Below, one piece after another: positions 9,851 to 19,122 of a stretch of DNA of 64,000 nt. The number at the start of each line of letters is the position of its first letter. Positions within the stretch are counted from its first letter, which is position 1. Source of the DNA: Gluconobacter frateurii (GTDB lineage Bacteria; Pseudomonadota; Alphaproteobacteria; Acetobacterales; Acetobacteraceae); the NCBI RefSeq assembly GCF_002723955.1, contig NZ_BEWN01000005.1, positions 248,001-312,000 on the forward strand. The letters run 5' to 3'. The notes under the pieces are model-generated. The model did not search any database and was not told the DNA's origin. It worked only from the letters and a program-made list of their open reading frames with translations. The position numbers and the translations under genes are program-made.

Positions 9851-10924
9851 ATGATTGATCTTGGAAAACTGGCCACGCCCCTCCTGCATCGCTTCGACCC
9901 GGAAACGGCGCACGAGCTTGCCATAAACTCCATGGCCCTCGGCCTCGGAGGGTCTGCGCCAAAAGACGTTCCGGCCCTTGCCACCCGCGCATTTGGTCTG
10001 CGCTTTCCGAACCCGATTGGTCTGGCTGCGGGCTTCGATAAAAATGCTCGTGCCATCCGCCCACTGGCCAAGCTTGGATTCGGTCATGTGGAAGCCGGCA
10101 CCGTGACGCCACGACCACAGCCCGGCAACCCACAGCCCCGCCTGTTCCGCCTGCCTGAAGACGGAGCCATCATCAATCGCATGGGGTTCAATGGCTGCGG
10201 CATTGATCGCTTCTGCCGCAACCTCGCGCGCCTGCACCGCCCGATGCCCAATGGTCGCACACGCGGTGCGACTGTGCCTCTGGGCGCGAATATTGGCATC
10301 AACAAGATCGGTGCCGACCCCCTGCGGGATTATCCGGAACTTGTTTCCCGCGTCAGTCCGTATGTGGATTACGTGACGATGAACCTCTCATCCCCAAACA
10401 CACCCGGTCTGCGCGATCTTCAATCTGCCCAGATGCTCACGGATCTCCTGGCAGCGATCAATACCCGCAATCCAGACCGTCTGCCCCTTCTGGTCAAACT
10501 GGCACCGGACATGGATGACAGCTCTTACGAGCCTATTCTTGAAGCGGCCATTGCGGGCGGAGCACAGGGGCTGATCCTGACAAATACAACCATTGCTCGG
10601 CCCGCTGGACTTCACAGCTTTTACGCGGCAGAAACAGGCGGCCTCTCCGGACGCCCGCTTGCCCCCCGCTCTCGGGAAGTTCTGAAAGTCGTCTCGCGTT
10701 TTAACAAAGGCCGCATCGCTCTGATTTCCTGCGGCGGCATCGAGACAGGGGACGATATTCTCGACCGCATCTGCACAGGCGCCGATATGGTTCAGATCTA
10801 TTCGTCCTTCGTGCTCCAAGGTCCTGGCATTCTGGCACGACTGAAAAATGAGCTTCTGGAAGCCATGCGCCGCAAAGGCTTCGAGACGATTTCTGACGCA
10901 CATGGCTCATCCAGGCCGGCCTGA
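9851..10924 (+). CDS. pyrD: Dihydroorotate dehydrogenase (quinone)
   Basis: This 357-residue class 2 enzyme oxidises dihydroorotate to orotate and passes electrons to quinone, the fourth step of pyrimidine synthesis. The N-terminal helix pair (HRFDPETAHELA) is the membrane-associated part of class 2 enzymes. The FMN barrel shows NPIGLAAGFDKN, MGFNGCG, NLSSPNTPGLRDLQ with the catalytic serine region, and ISCGGIETG. The start at 9851 gives the normal family length; the upstream TTG extension does not. A strong terminator follows. Confidence 0.95.
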   Translation: MIDLGKLATPLLHRFDPETAHELAINSMALGLGGSAPKDVPALATRAFGLRFPNPIGLAAGFDKNARAIRPLAKLGFGHVEAGTVTPRPQPGNPQPRLFRLPEDGAIINRMGFNGCGIDRFCRNLARLHRPMPNGRTRGATVPLGANIGINKIGADPLRDYPELVSRVSPYVDYVTMNLSSPNTPGLRDLQSAQMLTDLLAAINTRNPDRLPLLVKLAPDMDDSSYEPILEAAIAGGAQGLILTNTTIARPAGLHSFYAAETGGLSGRPLAPRSREVLKVVSRFNKGRIALISCGGIETGDDILDRICTGADMVQIYSSFVLQGPGILARLKNELLEAMRRKGFETISDAHGSSRPA

Positions 10925-10954
10925 CGCAGCCCACTCCTGACAGCCCATCATTTT

Positions 10955-10986
10955 AAGCGCCCCTGTTCCGTATGACAGGGGCGCTT
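10955..10986 (+). terminator. Rho-independent terminator after pyrD
   Basis: A perfect 12-bp stem (AAGCGCCCCTGT with ACAGGGGCGCTT) closes an 8-base loop and is followed by TCTGTTTT. It lies 30 bp after the pyrD stop and ends that transcript before the mechanosensitive channel gene. Confidence 0.9.
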
Positions 10987-11100
10987 TCTGTTTTGCCGAC
11001 AGAAAACTCTGACAGATCAGAGAGGATACACGCCTTTCCTGAACCTTGGGCCCCTTCAGATCGTTGACAGTGCCATCAATACCAGGAGTGAAAGCCCCAC

Positions 11101-13476
11101 ATGAGAGAGCCTAGATCAACAGGGCCCGAGAAAACCCGGCGAACCCGCTTCACCACTAGAGGCGCTTTCCTTGCTCTGACACTCTTCTGTGGCGCGCCTC
11201 TTCTGCCTCCTGATGCGTTGGCAGCAGCTTCCACCGCCCAGCCAGCGCCTCAGAAAGCGCCTGCTGACACCAATGGCGGTCTGGGATGGAGTGCGGTTTC
11301 AGACACGATCAACCATCAGCTTGAGGACAGTTCTGCAACCCTCAAGCAGATCTTCACCACGCTCAATCGTGCCGATGCCAATATCGGCAGCAGCGAACTT
11401 GATGATCTTTCAGCCCGTGCCCAGCGTGTTCAGCAGAACACTCAGGACGCCCTGACCCAGATCCAGTCCTACGACGATATTACGGACTCGTACCTCAAAA
11501 TCCTTGGCCCCAAGCCTGCAGACAACGAAGACAGTTCCGTCACGGCCCAACGCACACGCCTCCAGCAGAATTCGCAGGCGGTAAAATCAGCGCTGATGCG
11601 TGCCAGGCTTTATAACCTTCAGGCCCAGCAACTGAATTCGGCTGTGGCTACAAGACGTACTCGCCTGCAGCACGCTGCCTTATCAGAACGCACAGTCTCA
11701 CCGGCAGCACCGAAATTCTGGCATGCCCTCCTGACTGAGCGTCCGGAAAACCGCTCATCCCTGCATTCAGGCGGTGTACTGGCAGACTGGATGATGCTCC
11801 TGATTGGAGGCATCGGGACGCTGGTTCTGATTGGCGTCATCTCCCCCTTCACGCTCAAAGCACTCTCACGAGCCGGCGCGAGATTCCGAACTTCTGCCGA
11901 AAACGGCGTGAAAGACGCTCTGGCCAACAGCATTCTCGCCATTACCCTCAATGGCATTCTCTGTGCGGTCTTCAGCGGCATTGTCTGGCTTATCTGGAGT
12001 GCAGCGGCCCTGGACACAGAAGGCGGCCCAATCGCCCTCACACTCGGCGAAAGTCTGCCAGTCTGCGGCTTCATCATCGGGGCAGGTCTTCCTGTGTTCG
12101 GACGCAAGGGAGTTCTGGCTGACGGAAACCCGGGAGAACGAAAGGCGCTTCGTGGCGTAGACTGGATGCTGGCCCTCAGCATTCTGTTCCTGAACCTTCT
12201 TCGGGCCTTCCAGGCACAGGATGTCTTCGGGCCGACACTTCAAACACTGCTGGAAATCGTCTTTTCCCTGACTGTCGGTCTCTGTGCGATCGACATCTTC
12301 AGACGCCTTGGCAATCAGGACGACACGCGGACATTTGCCCCCACAGCGCTTGGCCTGTCGTCTCTGGTCTTCGGCATCTCTCTGGTCGCTATCCTGCTAG
12401 GGTATGTCTCGTTCGCATTTTCCCTAAATGGGTGGCTCCTCTCAATCGGCACTGGCCTGGCCGTTGTCGTTCTGCTGGGTCTATGTTGGCGGAGTGTGCT
12501 CGATCACGTCTTTGAGTCTGAAGGCCGCTTCAGTGTTCGCCTTCATGCGCTCGGTCTTTCGTCCCGACGCCTGACCCAGATCAGCGTCGTCCTGTCCGGA
12601 CTGGGCAACGTCCTGCTGCTCCTGCTGCTTTTTTCGATTGCGCAGACAGATGGCAGCTTCAGTGTAGGCGATATCGGGAACCGGCTGAAACTGCTGTTTG
12701 TCGGTAACACGATTCACGGCGTTAAAGTCTCGCTCGATACAGTTGTTCTGTGTGTCGTGGTGGTAATTGTCGCCTACTATCTGATCCGGCAGACAAAGCA
12801 CTGGATCCGGGATCGCTTCCTGCCGACAACACAGTTGGACATCGGTGCGACCACATCCATTCTCAGTATCTTCACCTACTGCTCCTGGATCCTTGTGGGG
12901 CTCGGTATTCTTTCGATTGCCGGCCTGTCGGTCCAGAACCTGACATGGGTTGTCAGTGCCCTGTCGGTGGGTATCGGTTTCGGTCTTCAGTCCATCGTCC
13001 AGAATTTCGTATCTGGCATGATCCTGATGGCAGAACGACCGGTGAGAGTCGGGGATCTGGTCGAGATTGCTGGCGCCAAGGGCGACGTCAAACGCATCAG
13101 CATTCGCGCCACCGATATCAGTCTGGGTGACGGATCAACCCTTATCGTTCCGAATTCGCAGTTCATCACCTCAAGCGTGAAGAATTGCACCACTTCAGGC
13201 TCGACAAGCGTGCTCACATTGAACTTCAAAGTGCCCAGCACAGCTGATCTGGACAAGGTGAAGTCCCTGCTGATCGAAGTCGCGGCGCAACGGCCCGAAG
13301 TTCTTTCCAACCCGGCTCCGTCCGTGAAGGTCAGCGCACTTTCGAACTTTAACCTCACCATGAGCCTGAGTGTCCGCATCATGTCCGCACGCGATGGAGG
13401 CGGTGTGCAGGATGCCATCCTGTTTGATGTATTCCGTCGCTTCGGTGCAGAAAATATCACCCTCACAACTGCCTGA
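11101..13476 (+). CDS. Mechanosensitive ion channel protein (DUF3772-MscS type)
   Basis: A 791-residue inner-membrane channel of the large MscS group that releases solutes on osmotic downshock. The order is a signal peptide (hydrophobic run near 21-42), a periplasmic helical DUF3772-like domain to about 200, roughly ten transmembrane helices, then the MscS pore and beta domain (GFGLQSIVQNFVSG, MAERPVRVGDLVEI, VPNSQFITSSV). It has about 120 bp of its own leader after the pyrD terminator and is followed by a stable hairpin, so it is probably monocistronic. Confidence 0.9.
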   Translation: MREPRSTGPEKTRRTRFTTRGAFLALTLFCGAPLLPPDALAAASTAQPAPQKAPADTNGGLGWSAVSDTINHQLEDSSATLKQIFTTLNRADANIGSSELDDLSARAQRVQQNTQDALTQIQSYDDITDSYLKILGPKPADNEDSSVTAQRTRLQQNSQAVKSALMRARLYNLQAQQLNSAVATRRTRLQHAALSERTVSPAAPKFWHALLTERPENRSSLHSGGVLADWMMLLIGGIGTLVLIGVISPFTLKALSRAGARFRTSAENGVKDALANSILAITLNGILCAVFSGIVWLIWSAAALDTEGGPIALTLGESLPVCGFIIGAGLPVFGRKGVLADGNPGERKALRGVDWMLALSILFLNLLRAFQAQDVFGPTLQTLLEIVFSLTVGLCAIDIFRRLGNQDDTRTFAPTALGLSSLVFGISLVAILLGYVSFAFSLNGWLLSIGTGLAVVVLLGLCWRSVLDHVFESEGRFSVRLHALGLSSRRLTQISVVLSGLGNVLLLLLLFSIAQTDGSFSVGDIGNRLKLLFVGNTIHGVKVSLDTVVLCVVVVIVAYYLIRQTKHWIRDRFLPTTQLDIGATTSILSIFTYCSWILVGLGILSIAGLSVQNLTWVVSALSVGIGFGLQSIVQNFVSGMILMAERPVRVGDLVEIAGAKGDVKRISIRATDISLGDGSTLIVPNSQFITSSVKNCTTSGSTSVLTLNFKVPSTADLDKVKSLLIEVAAQRPEVLSNPAPSVKVSALSNFNLTMSLSVRIMSARDGGGVQDAILFDVFRRFGAENITLTTA

Positions 13477-13484
13477 TAGAGCAA

Positions 13485-13521
13485 ATGCCTCGCCGGAAAC
13501 CCTCGCATTTCCGGCAGGCAT
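13485..13521 (+). terminator. Stable hairpin after the MscS-type gene
   Basis: ATGCCT-C-GCCGGAAA pairs with TTTCCGGC-AGGCAT around an 8-base loop, starting 9 bp after the stop codon. It has no U-tract, so it may be a weak terminator or an mRNA 3'-end protecting structure. Confidence 0.55.
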
Positions 13522-13561
13522 CCATTACGGTTCCCCTGTCAGCACTGTCGGGACACGGATC

Positions 13562-14047
13562 ATGACTCCGCCGTCACACATTTCCGGACACAATACGACC
13601 GGGCAGGTTTTCCATCTGCCCTTACGCTCGCGTCTGTTGGCTGTCCCGGAAGCTGCTGTTTATCTTGGACTGTCCCTGCGTCGTCTCAAGACCTTAGCTA
13701 TTCTGGGTGCAGGCCCCCAGCGCACCCATATGCCAGACGGCCAGCCTGCCTATCGCAGGGAAGACCTGGAGACATATCTTTCCACTCTTTACGAAAAAGC
13801 GGATATTTCAGGGACCGAAAGAGTGCGACGACGTGGCGAGCGGGCGAATGAACGCAACGCGACCCTGGAGCGCCTGCAAGCTGACAGACATGCAGCCCTC
13901 CCTAAGCCCGATCCGCTCATGATGATGGCCACGACTGGGGAAATGTGCCAGCATATGGTCTTCTTCGCTCTGAAGGTTATGGCCATTTTTGGCTTTATCC
14001 TTCTGTGCATTTCGCCCACTCCGCTCCTGCGGACCCATTTCAACTGA
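13562..14047 (+). CDS. Small HTH protein with C-terminal membrane anchor
   Basis: A 161-residue protein of unknown role. Residues about 25-75 look like an excisionase/MerR-type helix-turn-helix (LLAVPEAAVYLGLSLRRLK, then YRREDLETYL). A charged, probably helical linker rich in Arg and Glu follows, and the last 30 residues form a single hydrophobic helix (MVFFALKVMAIFGFILLCI). Together this suggests a membrane-tethered DNA-binding protein. The ATG at 13562 is chosen because upstream codons run antiparallel to the end of the MscS gene. It ends 16 bp before the glycosyltransferase start. Confidence 0.65.
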   Translation: MTPPSHISGHNTTGQVFHLPLRSRLLAVPEAAVYLGLSLRRLKTLAILGAGPQRTHMPDGQPAYRREDLETYLSTLYEKADISGTERVRRRGERANERNATLERLQADRHAALPKPDPLMMMATTGEMCQHMVFFALKVMAIFGFILLCISPTPLLRTHFN

Positions 14048-14063
14048 GCCGAAACAGCCCCGT

Positions 14064-15518
14064 ATGAAAGTTGCCGTTGTTGCCATCGTCCGCGATGAGG
14101 CCTCTGATATCCTGTCATGGCTCGGATGGTACGTCAGTCTGGGCGTTGATACTGTTGTTCTCTTTGATGACGGTTCAACAGACGGAATGGATCGCCTTGT
14201 TACGGATGCAGCCTGTGTCCACGACATCAGATTATACCGGATCAAAGGTGGCAGCGGCTCACATGTCGAACGCCAGAGGCTGGTTTATCTCGAAGCGCTC
14301 GAACATCTTAAAAACGAATTTGACTGGATCGGCTTTCTGGATGCGGACGAATATCTGAGCCTTGAAACCCACGAAACCATTCAGGGATTTTTACGCAGTT
14401 TTCCGGATAACGTCGGGGCAATTGGTATTAACTGGTGCAATTATGGCAGCTCCGGGCACGTGACCAAACCGCTTATGCCTGCTTTCCATGCGTTTACGCA
14501 TCACTACCGAGCCGAAAATGCCATCAACCGACATATCAAGTCTTTTGTGAAGCCTGAACGGTGGAGCGGGCATTGGTCCAATGTTCATTACTTTGACGTG
14601 GCCCCTTACAGATATGTGGACGCAGCTGACCGCGATATCCAGTGGTCAGACGTAAAAGGCATTATTCAGAATATACCAGATTGGCGCGGCGCACGAATTC
14701 TGCATTTCCAGCTCAGAAGCATGGAACATTACATCGATAGAGCTCGGAAGCGTAAGGATATCACACTTCGAGTTGATGGTTTTACAAGTGCCGACCATAA
14801 CGATGTCCACGATACTACACCTCAGCGTCACACGGCTTCTGTGCGAGAATGGGAGCGCAAGGTCTCCCGTCAGACGTGTGCAAGAGTGCTGGATTCCCTT
14901 CCGGAAGCTCATCCCGATGCTGCGCAAGCTCTTCCTCCCGCCTTTCAGCTCTTCACACTGAAAACGAGCGACAATAATCGCATCGGGATAAGGGATGGCA
15001 TTCCCTATGTAATGTCTGGCAACTCTACCGACGTACCGCTTCTGGCTCTTCGCATCGGGAACGAAAGCGAACGGCTGTACCTTCTGGCCGCAGACCAGAA
15101 AGGCGACATCGCCTCTCTCCACATGGACGGGGATGCCAGCCTTTTCGATTTTCTGCCTTACGATATTATCTATACGAATACCCCGGATCTGGTGGCGCTT
15201 CGGCAGGGAGCTGGAGAATACCATCTGGGCGCAGTACCGGCGGCACTAGGCGGGCAGGTCATTTCAGACCGCCGGAATGTTCAGGAATGGGAACTGTTTG
15301 AGCTTGTTCCTCTTGAAGATCCGTTATGGTCTGAGCAGGTTACAGGCGGCCCGATATTCCGGTTTGCCCGGCAGGCATTGTCGTACTCCGGCTCGCTGCA
15401 CACCATCAGTATACTCTCCCGTATAGACCTGAGGCTTACGATCTCCATACTTCCCCTGCTTGCGGATCAGCTGGAAAACAATGAGCGCGGGCAACTGGAG
15501 CTTTTGCTCCAGTCCTAA
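14064..15518 (+). CDS. Glycosyltransferase family 2/92-like protein
   Basis: This 484-residue protein starts with a GT-A nucleotide-sugar fold: VVAIVRDEASDILSW, the LFDDGSTDG motif, and the metal-binding DxD as DWIGFLDADEYL. This arrangement (with VERQRLVYLEAL) matches family 92/DUF23-type bacterial glycosyltransferases. The C-terminal half from about residue 300 is unfamiliar and may be a separate binding domain. The start at 14064 places the first strand right after the Met. It is convergent with the MDR gene, 10 bp apart. Substrate and acceptor are unknown; a surface polysaccharide is likely. Confidence 0.75.
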   Translation: MKVAVVAIVRDEASDILSWLGWYVSLGVDTVVLFDDGSTDGMDRLVTDAACVHDIRLYRIKGGSGSHVERQRLVYLEALEHLKNEFDWIGFLDADEYLSLETHETIQGFLRSFPDNVGAIGINWCNYGSSGHVTKPLMPAFHAFTHHYRAENAINRHIKSFVKPERWSGHWSNVHYFDVAPYRYVDAADRDIQWSDVKGIIQNIPDWRGARILHFQLRSMEHYIDRARKRKDITLRVDGFTSADHNDVHDTTPQRHTASVREWERKVSRQTCARVLDSLPEAHPDAAQALPPAFQLFTLKTSDNNRIGIRDGIPYVMSGNSTDVPLLALRIGNESERLYLLAADQKGDIASLHMDGDASLFDFLPYDIIYTNTPDLVALRQGAGEYHLGAVPAALGGQVISDRRNVQEWELFELVPLEDPLWSEQVTGGPIFRFARQALSYSGSLHTISILSRIDLRLTISILPLLADQLENNERGQLELLLQS

Positions 15519-15528
15519 AGTCTTCTCC

Positions 15529-16539
15529 TCAGAAGCCTGCCAATACGGCCTTACCAACCCCTTTACCGCTCTCCATGAGCTCATGCGCCTTACGAAGATT
15601 TTCCAAGGTGATCGGCCCGATCACCTGATGGAGAGTCGTACGCAAGAGGCCTGCGTCTATGAGAGACGCCACCTGACCAAGAATACGCCCCTGTACAGCC
15701 ATGTCAGGCGTCTCAAAAACAGGGCGAGCGAACATGTATTCCCAGTGAACGGACAAGGACTTGCGTTTGAATGGCATAATGTCGAACTCGCCCGGATCAT
15801 CAATCATGGCCAGCGCTCCTTGGGGAGCCAGAGCACGAACGATTGCATCCTTGTGCTGGCCTGTCGCTGTCAGACCAGCCACATATCGCACATGCGGGAT
15901 GCCAATGCGGGCCAGTTCCTGATCCAGAGGACGACGATGATCGATCACATGATGCGCGCCCATGGATTTGCACCATTCAACCGTCTCTGGTCGGGAAGCT
16001 GTAGCGACGACCTGCAGGCCTGTAAGACGTCGCGCAATCTGCGTCAGAATGGAGCCAACACCGCCTGCCCCACCCACGATGAGCAGCGCGTCCGGGTTTT
16101 CCATCTCCCCCGCCCGCAGACCCAGTCGATCAAACAGAAGCTCCCAGGCCGTCAGGGCCGTCAAGGGAAGCGCAGCAGCCTCCTCATCCGTCAGACTTTC
16201 AGGAGCAAGCGCTATGAGACGTTCGTCAACGGCCTGAAAACGGGCGTTGCTTCCCTGCCGCAGACTGCTTCCAGCATAGAAGACGCGATCACCAGCCCGG
16301 AACCCGCGCACCTGGCCGCCGGTCGCAACGACCCGACCAACTGCATCATAACCCAGAACACGCACCTGCCCCTCTGGGGGAGCAACGGAACGCAACTTCG
16401 TATCAACCGGATTGACGGATACTGCCGAAATCTCAACCACGACATCCCGTGGGCCAGGCTCTGGAGTAGGAATGTCCAGCTCCACCAAAGCATCAGCTTC
16501 ATCAATGCGGGTCGCGCGGGTGTGTCCGAACGCTTTCAT
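15529..16539 (-). CDS. Zinc-type alcohol dehydrogenase-like / quinone oxidoreductase (MDR family)
   Basis: A 336-residue NADPH-binding MDR superfamily enzyme. The N-terminal GroES-like part contains SVNPVDTKLR, and the Rossmann part has IVGGAGGVGSILTQIARRL. The classical catalytic-zinc cysteine is not seen, which is usual for the quinone-oxidoreductase-like branch. It probably reduces quinones or activated alkenes and aldehydes. It is the last gene of a three-gene minus-strand run, 20 bp after the UbiH-like gene. Confidence 0.85.
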   Translation of the reverse strand: MKAFGHTRATRIDEADALVELDIPTPEPGPRDVVVEISAVSVNPVDTKLRSVAPPEGQVRVLGYDAVGRVVATGGQVRGFRAGDRVFYAGSSLRQGSNARFQAVDERLIALAPESLTDEEAAALPLTALTAWELLFDRLGLRAGEMENPDALLIVGGAGGVGSILTQIARRLTGLQVVATASRPETVEWCKSMGAHHVIDHRRPLDQELARIGIPHVRYVAGLTATGQHKDAIVRALAPQGALAMIDDPGEFDIMPFKRKSLSVHWEYMFARPVFETPDMAVQGRILGQVASLIDAGLLRTTLHQVIGPITLENLRKAHELMESGKGVGKAVLAGF

Positions 16540-16559
16540 GGGGAAAACTCCACAAACTT

Positions 16560-17741
16560 TTAACGACGATCCATCAGCATACTGGTGACGGCGGATTTGA
16601 ATGGCAGGAGTCGGTTGGCAACAGCCAGACCAAGCTTTCGTGCCGCAAGGAATGGTGCTTCGTCGCGCGTGTAAACTGTCGCGATGGCGTTGGTAGCGGC
16701 AAACAACGGTGCCGTCGCCAGACGATGCGTCCGTGCAAATTTAGAGAGAACCGACGGTGCACCTGCATCCCCTGGGCCGTCATGAATGGCGCGCGCCAGC
16801 ACTTCCTGCCCTTTGAGACCAAGATTGAAACCATGCGCGGTAATCGGATGCATCCCAACCGCAGCATCCCCTATCAAGGCAAAACGCGCCGCGTGAAAGC
16901 GATGGGCATACACAGCCTTCAGCGGATAGGAGCAACGCGGGCTTTCAAGCGTCATCGGCCCTACGCGACCGTGCGTACGCTTCGTAATCTCAGCGTTGAA
17001 CGCCTCCGGCTCAAGAGTTTTGAGGCGGGCAATCTCGTCATCGGGCAATGTCAGCACCAAAGATGATGATGCCCCGTCCCGACCATCAGGCGCGATCGGC
17101 AACAGTGCAATGGTCTGACCTTCATCGAACCACTGAAGCGCCGTATGGGCATGGGGCTCAGGATGATGCATGCGGCAGACAAGGATGCTGCGACCGAAAT
17201 CATGAACGATCGCTCCGATCCCGGCAGCATCCCGCAGTTTCGAGAAGCGACCATCCGCAGCGACCAACAGGTCTGCGTCCAGCTTCGTACCATCCGTCAA
17301 GGTCACGCTCGCGGATCGCGCATCATGCCGCGCCGTCTCAATCCCTTCACCTGCGCGAATTTCAACGCCGGGTGTACGGGCTGCCACGCGATACAGCGCA
17401 CGGCGGATCAAGTGATTGGCAACCAGATGGCCCAGCGCATCAGGCCCCTCAGCCGGTGCATCGAACAGAAGCGGAGGGCTTCCCACGGCGCCTGTTTCGA
17501 TCCGTGCCGTATGCATCGGGCAAATGGACTCTGCGGGGATCTCAGCCCAAGCCCCAGCGTCTTTCAGCCAGTTGGACGCATGATGTGTCAGCGCAATTTC
17601 ACGACCGTCGAATGGTGGATCAGCAAGAACGGAGAGCGGAGACCGCTCAACAACGCAAACCTTCCGCCCATCGCGTGCAAGAGAAATGGCACAGGCAAGC
17701 CCGACAGGACCACCGCCCGCTACGATCACATCATACGTCAT
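16560..17741 (-). CDS. UbiH/UbiF-family FAD-dependent monooxygenase
   Basis: A 393-residue FAD aromatic hydroxylase. The dinucleotide fold is at the N-terminus (VAGGGPVGLACAISLARDG), the DG motif follows (LLVAADGRFSKLRDAAGI), and the second FAD motif is ALIGDAAVGMHPITAHGFN. These are hallmarks of the ubiquinone-biosynthesis hydroxylases, so it probably hydroxylates a ring position of the ubiquinone precursor. The exact member (UbiH, UbiF, UbiL, UbiI) cannot be settled by eye. It starts 5 bp after the nitroreductase stop. Confidence 0.85.
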   Translation of the reverse strand: MTYDVIVAGGGPVGLACAISLARDGRKVCVVERSPLSVLADPPFDGREIALTHHASNWLKDAGAWAEIPAESICPMHTARIETGAVGSPPLLFDAPAEGPDALGHLVANHLIRRALYRVAARTPGVEIRAGEGIETARHDARSASVTLTDGTKLDADLLVAADGRFSKLRDAAGIGAIVHDFGRSILVCRMHHPEPHAHTALQWFDEGQTIALLPIAPDGRDGASSSLVLTLPDDEIARLKTLEPEAFNAEITKRTHGRVGPMTLESPRCSYPLKAVYAHRFHAARFALIGDAAVGMHPITAHGFNLGLKGQEVLARAIHDGPGDAGAPSVLSKFARTHRLATAPLFAATNAIATVYTRDEAPFLAARKLGLAVANRLLPFKSAVTSMLMDRR

Positions 17742-17746
17742 ACGTT

Positions 17747-18472
17747 TCAGCCCGCGTCTGCGCCAAATGTGACCGGTTCACCTTTCCAGATGGCCATGTA
17801 GTCATCGACGTCGGCCCGCTTACGACCCTCGACAGGCTTTTCCGGTGTTCCTACGAAGAGGAAGCCAGCCAGACGATGAGGCTCCTTGAGGCCAAGCGTT
17901 TCCAGAAGAGTGCGGTCTTCCGAGAAAGCGCCCGTTACCCAGACGCCACCAAAACCTTCCGCATGAAGCGCGTTGAGAACGTTCATGGCTCCGGCTGCTA
18001 CAGACATTTCCTGTTCGATGACCGGAATCTTGCCGTCCGGCTCGATATGCATGCCCAGAGCAATGATCATGGGCATGCTGGAAAAGCGGTCCCGGCGCTT
18101 GGCTTTCTTGGCGGCGGGAGCATCCGGCTCCTGCCGGTCCATGGCCTCCAGCACAACCTGGGCGAACGCCTCACGGTGCTTTCCTTTGATAACCGTGTAA
18201 CGCCAGGGCCGCATCCGACCATGATCCGGCGCTCGAAGCGCAGCGGACAGGATATTGCGAAGCTGATCTCCCTTGGGGGGCGGCTCCACGAGATTATCCG
18301 TCGAGGCGCGGGAGAGAAGGAATTCGAGGGATGCATGATGATGTGCCATGAGTTCAGATATGGCGCGATCGACCGCATCCGCCAAGAGGCTTGCAGAGTC
18401 TTGCCCAAACTCTTGAAGAGAGGTGACAGAAACCCTGTTCTGCGGCACTCTATGAGCCTCCTTTTCCATCAC
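17747..18472 (-). CDS. Nitroreductase family protein (YdjA-like)
   Basis: A 241-residue FMN flavoprotein. The segment LRNILSAALRAPDHGRMRPW matches the FMN-binding start of compact nitroreductases such as YdjA, and GGVWVTGAF with PHRLAGFLFVGTP matches the C-terminal FMN site. These enzymes reduce nitro compounds or quinones with NAD(P)H. The start could equally be the ATG one codon in (18469). It is divergent from hisB, with about 50 bp of shared upstream DNA, and leads the UbiH-like/MDR run. Confidence 0.85.
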   Translation of the reverse strand: MMEKEAHRVPQNRVSVTSLQEFGQDSASLLADAVDRAISELMAHHHASLEFLLSRASTDNLVEPPPKGDQLRNILSAALRAPDHGRMRPWRYTVIKGKHREAFAQVVLEAMDRQEPDAPAAKKAKRRDRFSSMPMIIALGMHIEPDGKIPVIEQEMSVAAGAMNVLNALHAEGFGGVWVTGAFSEDRTLLETLGLKEPHRLAGFLFVGTPEKPVEGRKRADVDDYMAIWKGEPVTFGADAG

Positions 18473-18525
18473 TCATTTCAGGGACAGCGTGGAAATAACC
18501 CTCACGCTGGTGTAGCAGAACCACC

Positions 18526-19122
18526 ATGACCGAAACCCGTCACGCCCGTCTGCACCGCGCGACAAGCGAAACCGACATCACTCTGGCCCTGTCCCTCGAC
18601 GGTCAGGGACGCTCCACCGTGGACAGTGGCATCGGCTTTTTCGACCATATGCTGACGGCACTTGCCAAACATGGTGGCTTTGATCTGGAGCTGGTGGCCA
18701 AGGGTGATCTGCATATCGACGGGCATCACACGGTTGAGGATGTCGGCATCGTTTTCGGTCAGGCATTCCGTCAGGCCATTGGTGACAAGCGCGGTATCGA
18801 GCGCTTCGGTCATGCTCTGGTTCCGCTGGATGAGGCACTGTGTGAAGCAGTAGTGGATATTTCCGGCCGGCCGTATCTGGCCTGGAATGTCACGTTCCCG
18901 CGCGAGAAGATCGGCACGATGGATACGGAACTGTTCGAAGAGTTCTTCCGTGCCTTCGCCATGTCAGCCCATATTGCCCTGCACCTGACCTGCAAGGCTG
19001 GTACCAATGCTCATCACATTGCGGAAAGCGGCTTCAAGGCCGTGGCCCGTGCCCTTCGTGTGGCCGTCTCCATGGACCCGCGGGCGGCAGGTGCCATCCC
19101 GTCCACCAAGGGCGTCCTGTGA
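18526..19122 (+). CDS. hisB: Imidazoleglycerol-phosphate dehydratase HisB
   Basis: A 198-residue monofunctional enzyme of histidine synthesis that dehydrates imidazoleglycerol phosphate. The paired metal-binding histidine motifs are present: GFFDHMLTALAKHG, DGHHTVEDVG, ALHLTCKAGTNAHH and HHIAESGFKA. The length is that of the alphaproteobacterial form without the phosphatase domain. It is the first gene of the his operon here, and its stop overlaps the next gene's GTG start (GTGA). Confidence 0.97.
   Translation: MTETRHARLHRATSETDITLALSLDGQGRSTVDSGIGFFDHMLTALAKHGGFDLELVAKGDLHIDGHHTVEDVGIVFGQAFRQAIGDKRGIERFGHALVPLDEALCEAVVDISGRPYLAWNVTFPREKIGTMDTELFEEFFRAFAMSAHIALHLTCKAGTNAHHIAESGFKAVARALRVAVSMDPRAAGAIPSTKGVL

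Noticed and set aside
9748-10071. N-terminal extension of the small minus-strand ORF at 9532-9747
   Set aside because: It is antisense to pyrD, Arg/Pro/Ala-rich without family features; only the part between genes is kept.
15460-16563. 367-codon plus-strand ORF
   Set aside because: It lies antisense to the well-supported MDR oxidoreductase gene and its translation has no domain character.
17048-18529. 493-codon plus-strand ORF
   Set aside because: It is a shadow of the UbiH-like and nitroreductase genes on the other strand; rich in Arg, Ser and His with no motifs.
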